Source: Cymbomonas tetramitiformis
Taxonomy: Eukaryota; Chlorophyta; Pyramimonadophyceae; Pyramimonadales; Pyramimonadaceae
Length of the DNA stretch: 64,000 nucleotides
NCBI GenBank assembly: GCA_001247695.2
Contig: LGRX02035158.1
Coordinates: 1 to 64,000 of the forward strand
Reading direction: 5' to 3'
A program made the translations under genes and the position numbers. Shown here in pieces: positions 42,412 through 53,409 of this stretch; position 1 is the stretch's first letter; each line of letters starts with the position of its first letter. The notes under the pieces were generated by a model. The model was not told the origin of the DNA. It saw only the letters and a program-made list of their open reading frames with translations, and did no database searches.

Positions 42412-45400
42412 ATAGACTTATTATGTAGTCTTCAAAGGCAGCTAGCATATATGCTGGATTGGTCAGCTCAGTGGCTTTTGACCTTTCTAGGTGTTGTACT
42501 CAGGCCGTAGCCTGCATATTGCCTTGAGTAATCTTGACACCTTTAGTGATCCAATCAGATGATATGTATGAAATATCAAGAATGGTTGCCCTTTTTCAAT
42601 GATCATCGGTGCGGTGGCAGAGGCTATAGTGCTTGCACCGTATTAATATACAATTCTTGTCTGGATACATGCTAGACCAGATGTATACAATGTCTAGGTC
42701 TTCAAAATCAAGCTCATATGTATGTCATGGCTGATGACCTTAGAAATGTTTGATACATATATGTGTCAACTTCATGGAGTTCTGCATGGTTTGACTGTAT
42801 ATAGTCAGGCTTACCAAAACAAAAACAATGATGCAACTTACTTTGTTTTATTATTTGTCTTTATTATTTATTTGGTTTTTAGTTGTATTTTTAGCTTATC
42901 ATCTTCCCCCCTCAAGGAAGTGTATTGCTAGGCGGTTGTCAAGCGCCGTTTAAATACAACAGAGGTCCGACCTCTATGTGATGACGTGATAGCTTACTAT
43001 GAAGCTGGATAGCAGTTCTCGGGATGCAGCCCATTGCACCGAAGGTGCATTGCAGTCGTTGGGATGCAGCCCGAATTCACGTCATCAGCGTGGGTCATAT
43101 AGTGCCCATGCATGTGCTGCATAAAATACAACACTACCCTCCAGCGGCGAAGTGGTTTGCTATTACCATCATCGTATGCTGTGGGATATCAAATATATGA
43201 TCAGAGAGCATGGTAATATATGTACCATGTTTGTCAATATCGGAGAGACTGTGTCTTCTTTAAAATCCTTTGACTATATGTATAACGGTGTTGTGCTGAT
43301 GTCAACACCTCGTTCTCTCTGAGTGATTTATTGATTTCAGATGTGATGTGGTGGCAGTCAACCTTGTCCGCTTGTACCGGAGGTTGTATGAATTGTGTCC
43401 ATGCATACACGATCTCAGCGCAGGTCACAATACAGTGCCCGAGCATACGCGATTTTAGCGTAGGTCACATTGTGCCTCAATTTATTACATCTGAGAATAT
43501 CTATTACTCATCTTTGTGAGTTTAGACAGCATTGTACTGATTGCAATGCTTTGTCTGATGATTTATATATCACAGGTTATACCAAATGTGATGATTAGTC
43601 CAGTGCAAAATATGTCACCGGAATGTACAGGGATTGTGAATGATTGCAATCCAGCCGGAGGAATAATCTCAACAGCTATTCTGTACTAATGAATTCATCG
43701 GAGTTATACTCATTTCGACGATTCAAAACCCATGTCATTTGTAGTGATGACAACTCATGTGAATATATAGGGTTTTTATCAGAATGCTTTTATGTGATGT
43801 CAACATATTATGAACAATTCTCTTGCATCTCAGGACAAAGGAGTTACGCTTGGAAGGTCTTGCATGGTGGTCACCAACAGTTATCAGCTGTTATTCGGGT
43901 GCCATATTCTGCCTTCAGCACTGGGACTATATCAACCAGTCTTACAGCGATGCACTTGTCCTTCCCACTCTTATGTACGGCTATAGTGCCAAAGTGTATC
44001 AGGTGGGATGTATATATACATTATATAACTATCATCTTCTGATCCGCAGGATATGCAATTAAGCATGGTATCAGGTTATATGTTATGTATGTAGTTCAGC
44101 ATTCCAAACTTACTCGAGGATGTGAATGCTGAGCAATAGTCAACTTATAGTCATTGGAATGTAGTTTCCCATCCAATTTTACACTTTGTTAGTGATGGTG
44201 GATTTAACGTTGTACAGATTTCAACGTTACTTGTGGATGCAGTGGTTTTATCAAAAGCAATCCATCAGAAATCACCAGATCGGAATATAAAATGGATATG
44301 TGTGTGATCCTATCCACCTTCTTCCCCCCTCGAGGAAGTGTGATCACATAGGCAGCCAGTTGCCTATATACCTCATAGCTTATAGCTTATAGCTTGCAGT
44401 CCTTTTAGGAAGCAGCTTATACAGTTTTAGGGTTGTTGCCCAACAGTTCTTGGGTTGTTGCCCGAAATATTGTCATGTCCGTGCTGATTTCAGCATGACA
44501 AATATGCCAAACACGAAGTGTATCCTATTATATAGGTGGCATTTAGGGTATGTTACGTTACAGTGACCCTTATCCCCCACAGTGATGTTAGGGTGTTACT
44601 TGCCATCAGTGACCCTAAAATATGTTAAATTAAAGCAGTATAAACATTTTGCAAAGATATTTAAGCAAAACTGCATTTAAATTTTCACTGTGTGTCATGT
44701 GGTTTTTTAGAGGTACGTTACACCCCTGACACACACACACACGTGATTTTAAGGGTGTTACAGGGTGTTACAAGTGCTGAATAAATCAGGGAATATTTCT
44801 TGATAGCTGAATAATCAGATGAGCGAAAAAATCAACCCGATTTTTTCATTTTGAAATCATGCGTGTGGAGTTTTTACGCATTTCGTTACAGCCAATATGT
44901 ACACCCCTATATATTACACACCTAATATCTAGGGTGTTACACGAGATATGACCATGGTCATTATGTTTTTCTGATACCTTAATAGGTATAAAATCATAAT
45001 TTGAAATAAAATGGGGTCGAAATTTCAATTTTGAAATTTATCGCCAACGATTTTCACCCATTTTACACCTTTTTGGCCATTTAATTATATCACCACATTA
45101 ATATATCTCAATGTGTGTGGAAGCTGCAAGTTACAGAACTATTGCAACTTACTTCACTTTTGCACATGATAATTTTCATGGCATAATAGTGAATATCACT
45201 GATGGTCAACATCTGTGGTTGATCATAAATATGGGTTTTACTGATTTGAAACCCATGGAAGTTAATTCACTTCCTGGTGATTTATAGGTGTATCAACTTG
45301 TAAGCGGATTAACCACTTTAGTGATAACTTGTCAGAACCTATGATATATTTGGGCATATGGCTGTGCACTAAGAGCATATCAAAGTGATATCTCTAGATT

Positions 45401-47428
45401 CCAAATATATCAGGACACAGCTTGATAGTAATCTAAGCAGTTCAACACAACACAATGTGTGAGTGTGTGTCCACAACAACCTATGTCAGTCAGTTCAATA
45501 TGTAAGTACTGATCTGAGTAGGTACATGCTGTTTGTGCTGATCATTACTGAATCAACTGTCACAATGCATTGAGGTTGTTGTTCTTGCTCCAGCGATAAT
45601 GAAAAGGTATGGACAGTGTTCAGCAGTTACCAGGTGCATTGTGAACACCGTATACTGCCTTCGGGTCTGGAGATATTCTCCATCCAGCCCTTCAGCATGT
45701 AGTTTTATCCTGTTACCTTAGCTATCGCCATCACCGACATCCAACACGCACATGTGTTTGTTGGATGGTATCTATATTATCATACACATAGTTGATATTA
45801 TAGTTGATCATTTCACTTACTGAGTCAGTGAATGCCATTATACATACCATAGTCAGTGGTGTGTGCATTATGCAGGTACTTGCTGATTTAGTACATGTAG
45901 GTGTGTGTGTGTGTGGAACTTTACTACACACTTGTATACATGTGATAATGGTATTACAATATACCAAGATAATTCATCATGCAGGATGATCTGTATACCA
46001 AGTACTGAATAAATCCAACATGATATATATATCAGATTAGTGGTTATTGTAATCTTGCATACTCTCATTTACAATAATGAGTTGCTTGATTTATTTTACA
46101 TGTAGTTCCGGTGAGCATTCCATCCAGTGATCCACCATAGAACGCACATGCTCTTCCCAAATCCTCCGTCGGAGCATGACGAGCTAATTATGGTGTTAAG
46201 ATCACCTTCAGGCACCTTACACTTACATGATTCCAATATAGCTAACATGCACTGCAATATGCCTTGTGCAATGTATAATGTATTGTGATGTGATGCTAAT
46301 ATTCCAGTTGTTATCATGATCAAACTGGTAATATATATTACAGCTGTTAGCGTGGTCAAGCTGTATTAATGATGCATGCACAATTCACAGTGTTGCAGTC
46401 ACTCAGTATATAATGTATATATAGTGTAATGCATATGTGCTGCATGCACTCATCATATACTTCATGATAGTGTATACTGCAAGTCAAGTATATGTGTGTA
46501 TGTGTGTGTGCTGCAATCATTGCAATCTCCGCACACTCTAATCTTGCACACATTATTATGTTGCTGCAGAATATTCAGTGTTCTGTCATGTTGAGCGTGT
46601 ACGTGTGTGTAAGCTATTCACACAGCATTTATGCAGTTCACACTCTTGATTGCAAGTAAGTATACAAATCTAACAGTGAATAAATTGCAATATCTCAGCA
46701 AGCATAGAGTATTATGTAGCATGCTGCAATATATTGTCATCATGCGTCCGTTCATGATTATCCCTGTAAGTATACACATATTTTGCAGAGGATATCGTGA
46801 CGCGCGCATATGATGCGCAGATGATTATTGCAACTATCGATAACGACGGTGTGTTGATGACATTTTGCATATTGACATTGTCATCATAAAACTGCAAATG
46901 ATTGTCGTGCGCTGCAAGTGATTTATTTGCGATCATGAAAATCGCGATGTGCGCGCTGCTGATAAAGAGCATATCTTGTCGCCGTATGCATAGCATATGA
47001 TACGAATGCTAATTTTCGCGCGGATCATGATTCCGCTGATGATTGTCGTGTCCGCATCTCATACTGCGAATTTCTTACAGCTGCGAATCATTTCTGCGCG
47101 TGCATATGATCGCCGTGCATACTTTTCTTACAGCTGCGAATCGCTTCTGCGCACATATGTGATCGCCGTGCATTTGTATGCCGCATGCACACCTTTTCGC
47201 GCAATATAGATGACGCTCAGCTGCTGTGTACGATCTGCGGATGCGACGATTATCCTCGCGCACTCTATTCGCTTTTGCAGCGGTCAGTATATGCAGTATA
47301 TCAATATTTATGCGATTGCGTCGCCAGATATGATTTTCGCTCCGCAACCTGCATACACAAAATTATTGATATCTATGCTGCACTCACACTAGATTTCTCG
47401 TTTCTCGCCTTGACGATCGAATACCAGC
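42412..47428. other. LARD interior, part 2: AT-rich, non-coding
   Basis: No supported gene on either strand. GGGATGCAGCCC recurs at 43021 and 43061, and GGGTTGTTGCCC-type variants near 44429 and 44452. CTTCCCCCCTCNAGGAAGTG hairpins lie near 42903 and 44323. Local GGGTGTTAC words recur at 44590-44940. The stretch 46,800-47,400 is richer in CGCG-type words than the rest. Confidence 0.7.
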
Positions 47429-48019
47429 TGATAAGGACGCACAAGCGAACCTTAAGATATATATGATATAATGAGATAGTGCAGGTGTTATTGAACAGTA
47501 ACACGCGCACAGCTTATGAGCGGGTGATGAGTGCAGACTTCGTCCGAAGATACTGCTGTAGCACAACGCTATCTCATCTATACCGAATGCCTCCCATCTC
47601 ACAGATGGTACCGCTATTGGGTTGTGAACCCGAGGCATTGGTTGAACGACTAGTATCGGCAGAACGAATGATGCGTTCGCCATATGATACCCGCATGCTT
47701 GTTCCGCACATGCTAGAAGCGAAGATGATTTCTTCTCCGAACCGTTCGGTACTTCAAGATAGCATCTTGCTTCGCCATTCTCGAGTCCGACATACGGCCT
47801 CTCGATGACAGGTGTCATTCAAGTCTTTCCTTGAATAAATGACAGATGATGTGACTTATCATCTCGATGACATGTACAGTCATAGTCGACCGTACTGACG
47901 ACTGTCTGTCATTATAATATATGACATGACTCGACATGACATGACATGGTATGACATGTCTGACAGGTATGACACGTATGGCATGTATGACACATGTGTC
48001 ATCGGTCATAACCCTGACA
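47429..48019. repeat. LARD right LTR
   Basis: 591 bp, nearly identical to 33367-33957, followed by the ATGTC target duplication at 48020-48024. Confidence 0.92.
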
Positions 48020-48024
48020 ATGTC

Positions 48025-48444
48025 GACCTGTATCGTGTATGTATACTAGGCGGATCGATCTCAAACAGAGATCTCCACTAGGCCATCTGGCCGTAGGATC
48101 GTGTGCGCGACGGTGCTTCGCTTTTTGCATCCCAACATGTCATGCCATAACGCGTGGGTGGCGGTAAATGTACGCGACTGCAGTGGCACTGTCATCGTTA
48201 GCGTCTGGCGATCGTGAGATCGGAAGTTCGTCTGTGTCGCCCGTTGGGATTCGCGCTTTGCTGCTGCTGCTGATTAAGTAAGTAAGGTAATTTGGCCAGG
48301 TTCCAAATCATAAGGAGCAGAGATATCGTGAGCATGCAGATAGCAACATCCGGATCTCTCATTTTTTATAACAATAAGATGCTACACTCGACTGTCCCAC
48401 TGTATGATCGCGGCAGTCTGACGGTATGCGTCAAATGACCAAGG
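48025..48444. other. Intergenic sequence, nothing recognised
   Basis: About 420 bp between the LARD and the next TIR element. No gene, RNA or repeat was recognised. Confidence 0.6.
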
Positions 48445-48463
48445 TGGACACTTATTACCATAT

Positions 48464-50999
48464 TGATGTGAAAGCTGATAATATAGTAATATATAAGCTT
48501 GCACTGTGAAATGTCAAGGCAGTGAGGCAGGGTTTCTCGGTTCGGCTAAAGTCAGATTAAACTGGGAGATACACAGTTTTAAGCTAGCGGACGGACCGTG
48601 ACACTGACACACGAGCGGAGATAGACAGCAGGCACTGCAAGTGACATCCGAGCAGGCGAGGGGTGACATAGGGCACCACTGACCTCCCCCCTTATGGGGG
48701 GTGAGAGTCAGTGTTCCCATGACACCACCTCACCCCGAAGGTGGGAGGTGCACTGCAGGGCCAGCCGGTACTCCCGGGCAGGCGGCTAGAAGAAATGTAA
48801 TGTTCCTAGCTACTAGTCAACTCGTGATGTGCCAATTCAGGGGTCTCAATCTAGGGTTTGGAGCTGAGTGCCAATCACGACTCCAGCTCCTGGAATGTGC
48901 GGCACCCAAACAGGTGAAGATCGAAGTGCCGGCCAGTCGGTGTCCTCGTCCTGGAAGGCCAGGGCGGCACCACCGGGCTCATCCGGAAGCGGTGGGGCAA
49001 GGTCTTCCGCCGCAGGCACCACCAGAGCATCGCCGTCGTCATTGTCAATCGTGTCACCACCACAAGGTGCAGGCGGCAAGAGCCGCACGGACCGGAATGC
49101 TGCGTCAACAGCGTCAACAGCGGGCACAGCAGGTGGGGCAGGGGTGGCGTCAGCAGACGGCGGGTCGAGAGACGGGCGAGGCTGAGCCGGCTTGGACGTG
49201 ACGAGGTGCTTGTTGTTGGCGAATGCCTCGATGCACACGTAGGGGCAAGCACCACGAGTGTCGGGATGAGCATCTGTGACACCCCACACGCGGAAACAGA
49301 CAGCACACGGATAACCAGTACCAGACCACTTAAGGTATAAGGCAGTGGGGGTTTCGGCCACCCACTTCCCATCAAGCGGCGTGTCGGACTGCTTCTTCGC
49401 GCGGAGTGCCATGGCCGTAGGGCGGCCGGGCGGGTCAGGGGTCTGGGGCTTCTGGGTGGCGGTCTTAGGGCGGTACCCAGAACCCTCGGAGCGAGTGTCG
49501 GGGGTCGGCGGGGACGAAAGTGTGGCCAGGGGGCTTTCGTCCCTAAATGCGAGACGGATGCGGAGCGCGAGGCGGTCAAAAGTAAAGAGATGACCTGACC
49601 GTAATTCGCGGAGCACCACCAGGTACAGTGGGGCGACGTACGGACTCTTCTTGGCGGACTCGGACAGGATGTGCCAGAGGTCAGCAACGCGGTCGGAGTC
49701 GGAGTACGCAGGCTTGAGCTTGTGGTGACGCTCACAAAGGCGTCGAATCGTAGCCAGCTGTGGAGCTGGGTCTACGGTCTCAGAGAGGACGATGGCCCTC
49801 ATCTGGGTCCAGTAGCGCATACCATCGGCGTCGGGCACGCCCTCGACCTCGTAGCGAAGTCGCTGGAGTGCATAGCGGCCGTCAGCGGGATGGGTGCGCG
49901 CACACTCGTGGTAGACAGATAATGCGTTACCACGAAGGGGGTGAGGCAGGAGGCAGAACAGGATCTCGTTCACAGTAGAGTGGTAGAACTCGTAGTCGTG
50001 CTCCAGGTCAAGCAGCTTGGCCGACTCCGCGTACGAGATCGGGAACATGACGTGAGCCAGTCCAGAGGTGAAGGCAGCGAAGTCAGCGTCGGCGGTGTCG
50101 TTGTCAAGGGTGTAGCCAGCGGGAAGTTTGAAACCAGTGGACTTGAGGAAGCTCACGAGGTCACTCCCATACGTAAAAGCGTAAGAAAGTTGTTCTCGAA
50201 CGAAACTCCTCCTCGCGGCCCTCCTCCACAGGCGTAGTCACCAAAATGTCGGGGTCATTGAAGAAATCAAAAGCTGTTGGAGCTTCAATCGTTGATGTCG
50301 GTTTCGCACGCAAGGACGAAGTCCCCACAATGCGGCGGGGTCGAGCACTCGAAGATGGTGTAGAGTGCGAAGCCGTCGGTGACGGGGATGGTGACGCACC
50401 AGTGCGTGCACGCGCAGCACGAAGCGCGGAACCAACTGTCTCACGTCGGGCGGAAGCCATGTCGGGTAAAAAGTAATGTCGGTCTAGTTGATCGGAAACG
50501 CACAAAAAAGTGCGCTGTAGTGTCGGTAAATGTCGGTACTAAAAAATGTCGGTATAGGGTGACCTATGCGAAGGCAAGGAGGTCTAATGTCGGGTTGAAG
50601 TGTCGGTACAAGGTTGAAGTGTCGGTAGAAATGTCGGTAAAAATGTCGGTTTGAAGTGTCGGATAGAATCGCAGGGCGCGAAGCGGACGGAATACAAGAA
50701 AAACACCTCTGAACGTAGGTGGGTCCATGACCTGATGTGAAAGCTGATAATATAGTAATATATTAATTTATAAGCTTGCACTGTGAAATGTCAAGGCAGT
50801 GAGGCAGGGTTTCTCGGTTCGGCTAAAGTCAGATTAAACTGGGAGATACACAGTTTTAAGCTAGCGGACGGACCGTGACACTGACACACGAGCGGAGATA
50901 GACAGCAGGCACTGCAAGTGACATCCGAGCAGGCGAGGGGTGACACAGGGCACCACTGACCTCCCCCCTTATGGGGGGTGAGAGTCAGTGTTCCCATGA
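48464..50999 (-). mobile_element. Gag-only LTR retrotransposon (TR-GAG-like), 2.5 kb
   Basis: The LTRs at 48464-48722 and 50733-50999 (TGATGTG...CCCATGA on the plus strand) differ by few changes and an 8-bp insertion. CATAT is duplicated at 48459-48463 and 51000-51004. The interior encodes a Gag on the minus strand and no Pol. The GGGGTGAGGTGG tract next to the left LTR would be the polypurine tract in minus orientation. Mobility must depend on another element's reverse transcriptase and integrase. Confidence 0.88.
48846..50460 (-). pseudogene. gag: Gag protein of the 2.5-kb LTR element, one frameshift
   Basis: A start at ATG 50460 (MASARRETVGS) gives an N-terminal Ser/Pro-rich region. This frame hits a stop at 50161, but a one-base frame change near 50205 joins it to a 436-codon frame ending at 48846. 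The main part has a helical core containing ERHHKLKPAYSDSDRVADLW and the pattern C-x2-C-x9-H-x6-C (CAVCFRVWGVTDAH, then CPY), a zinc-knuckle-like motif. A Pro-rich acidic tail follows. It would package element RNA. No protease, RT or integrase adjoins it. The family resembles Copia-type Gags, a tentative assignment. The frameshift suggests this copy no longer makes full-length Gag. Confidence 0.68.
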
Positions 51000-51833
51000 C
51001 ATATATCATTACGTAATATAGGGTGATCTTGCACACCCCAGTTCAAGCACTTTACTGCGATGCGCGTCATGCCACATAGAAAAAACACCTTCCATACACC
51101 CAAAAAAAGTAATTATAACTTCTTGTCGAGTTAAACAAAGGCCTGCTATCGATACCAGAACTGCGGGGGTATTTTTAGCTACTCCGGGTAGTCCATTTCC
51201 ATGGTTTTCGCTCCAGATAAGGCGAATCCGAGCATCGACCGATATATGGGGCGTTCGGGCTTCCAAATTTACTCGAAAGTCAACTTGGGTTAACGGGGTT
51301 TGGGCTATATATGGCCGCAAGGCATCACCCACGTGCACAGTGGTAATAAGTGTCCAGTGGTAATAAGTGTCCCCCCGCCTATACATCGTACAAATTATAC
51401 GAACACTCTACTCGGTGACACTGTCACAGTAGAGCCCCTAGAGCTCTATAGAGCCTACTCTATTGTCACGCAGAGCACGAGCTGAAGCAAAAGAAAACGA
51501 ACAAATGTTCATCCAAGAGATCCTCTTGTCTTCCTCGTTCCTTCAACCCGACCTGTCGTGTCGTCGCGCGACGGTTAGTCGTTATTGGTAATTATAGAAA
51601 TGCATTCTTCCTGGGTAAGATGTTAGCAGTGTAACATGAACGATGCATGCGCATGATTGACATCCCAGATGTCATGTGGTATATTTAAATACGGTAATAC
51701 CTGACCAAATGTCGCTCCACCTCTTCCTCCCTTTATTATAATGAAACTCGTCTCTATAATTTCGTTTCGGTGCGCGTTGATTTGCGACGGTCAGTCGCAG
51801 TCGTGTCGCGGTGTGGCTGAGACGTAATTCTAA

Positions 51834-52535
51834 GGCCCGTGCTACACCGGATTTTGGTACACTGTCGCGAAGCAAATAAGATTCGTTTCGCCGGGTCATA
51901 CAGTCTCCGTATGACCCGGCGATCATTTTCAGACGAATTATTAAATCTATAAATTACAGTCCGCGGGATCTGATTAAAATCGACATTCGCCTGATCGAAC
52001 GTGCGAAACGACTTAAAAAGGAATATTTCGGGCAAACGTTCGTCAGTCCTACGTGGACAACATCATAAAAACGTGATTGACTCTGCACACACCGGGATGC
52101 GTGCAGAGAGAGAAACTTATGATATTATTTCGGGCGAGCGGAAGCATATGGACACTCCACGTCGAAAACTAGACGACCCCATCTTGAACAGTGTCTGTGA
52201 TTGGAAAATACAGCATATTCTAGTCCAGCGATACACGATCTTGGCATTCCAGTTTGCCGGTGGTCTCTCTGAACCGTTCCCGATTTTTTGATCTGATGAT
52301 CCAGGATTTGTCCCGGGCGACATTTGGGTAACATTTGGTGCAAATGTTGTCCAACATTCGTGGGACCTCGATGTCGAGGTCCCAAATGTTGGACCATTAT
52401 TTGCTTTTTGGCATTTCACAAATAATGACCTCGCATGACAAACGAAATGTTCGCCGGATGACAGTCGCGACAGGAGCCAATGAAATCGTTGCGATCAAAA
52501 CATTTGCTTTACCAAAATCCGGTGTAGCACGGGCC
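51834..52535. mobile_element. PIF/Harbinger-type MITE, 702 bp
   Basis: A perfect ~26-bp terminal inverted repeat begins GGCCCGTGCTACACCGG (51834) and ends CCGGTGTAGCACGGGCC (52535). TAA is duplicated (51831-51833 and 52536-52538), the PIF/Harbinger signature. Inside are two strong hairpins: 13-bp arms CGCCGGGTCATAC/GTATGACCCGGCG at 51889-51921, and a longer one around 52350-52395 centred on GGGACCTCGATGTCGAGGTC. There is no coding sequence. Confidence 0.88.
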
Positions 52536-52588
52536 TAATTGTCCGCAAATGCAAATGCAAATGCAATCAAATGGCACATAACCAAAAT

Positions 52589-52677
52589 CTCTCCGACCGG
52601 AATCGAACCAGTGACCTAGGGATACCAGAATGATTCAGAACTACAGTCCCCCGCTCTACCAACTGAGCTACAGAGAG
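52589..52677 (-). tRNA. tRNA-Tyr (GUA) with a 17-nt intron
   Basis: Read on the minus strand: acceptor CTCTCTG pairs with CGGAGAG (one G-U). The D-arm is GCTC/GAGC with loop AGTTGGTA. The anticodon stem is GGGGA/TCCCT with loop CTGTAG...A and anticodon GTA. The T-arm is ACTGG/CCGGT with loop TTCGATT. Between positions 37 and 38 lie 17 extra bases (TTCTGAATCATTCTGGT), the normal place for a eukaryotic tRNA-Tyr intron. The gene is followed by A and then TTTT, a Pol III terminator. All arms pair, so it looks functional. Confidence 0.93.
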
Positions 52678-52829
52678 AAACGATGACACTGACTTGCACA
52701 TAGACATTTTAATAACCGATCTTTGAAAGTCAGCATTGCGCCTCCCACAACAATGGCGGACAATGGAGAGCCCCGTCTTTCGAAAAGTGCTATCTAGGGC
52801 TTAGGGCTTATTGTAGCTTACTATTAATT

Positions 52830-53409
52830 TAAAGGCGTGTCACGACAAAGATTTAAGCCATTCGACTTGCCCAATCAAAAAGAGTTTTGCATGTTGACGA
52901 TGGTGCTGGAAGCCACAAGTCGAAGCCACGTTGACAAACGATCTTCCGGTATTCGAGGAATTTTCGATATATGTTCGTAATTATTCGCTTTTTCACATCT
53001 TTTGAATATCCATATTGCTGCGTACGAAGTAGACAGTAAGGTAAACGGTGCTGTTCAGCTGTATTCCGACCAGCTTGATTGGCGTCTCCTCGAAAGGCGC
53101 CTTCACTCCCTCCGTGCAAGTGCACCCTGGGGGATATACAATTTCGACCTCTTGAAGGCTGAAACTTTGCAATGTATCAAGTTACCAACTGGACATGTTG
53201 CAGGTGAAGGCTGCTGTAAAAATCTCCTGATCGCCTTGCCTTTTCCAAAGGGATCTTGCTTCAACTGCAAGCATCTGCCACGGAAACACATGATCTGGAA
53301 GTGGCGCGTTTAGGACCAAACCCTTTTCTGCGAAGCTGACGAGCATCACCGTCATTTCTATCTCGTCCAGTCCACATGACTTGTTTTCACGCGTGCATGC
53401 GTGTATGCA
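52830..53409. other. Unassigned region with minor minus-strand ORFs
   Basis: Minus-strand ORFs at about 52853-53125 and 53182-53436 have protein-like composition but no recognised motif. They might be remnants of a decayed gene or chance. No RNA or TIR was seen. Confidence 0.35.

Larger units (their letters stand above)
33367..48019. mobile_element. 14.65-kb non-coding LTR element (LARD-like) with nested insertions
   Basis: Two 591-bp LTRs (33367-33957 and 47429-48019) start TGATAAGG and end CCCTGACA, differing at about three positions. The pentamer ATGTC flanks the element on both sides (33362-33366 and 48020-48024), proving a single insertion. The 13.5-kb interior has no ORF above about 130 aa and no recognisable gag or pol motif on either strand. 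Subtracting the insertions at 34012-34270, 34282-35363 and 39424-42406 leaves about 9 kb of AT-rich native interior. It must have been copied by proteins from another element. Orientation is not determined. Confidence 0.9.
48445..51356. mobile_element. Small TIR element (TGGACACTTATTACCA ends) interrupted by a gag-only LTR element
   Basis: The left end TGGACACTTATTACCA (48445-48460) is the exact inverse of 51341-51356. Removing the LTR element 48464-50999 plus one CATAT leaves about 370 bp, a MITE size. A second inverse copy of the end follows at once (51357-51372), and the same word occurs at about 31924. No clean target duplication was found. Confidence 0.6.

Noticed and set aside
51009..51386. 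Minus-strand 125-aa ORF
   Set aside because: It overlaps the TIR-element interior and its end repeat, and has no recognisable motif or support.
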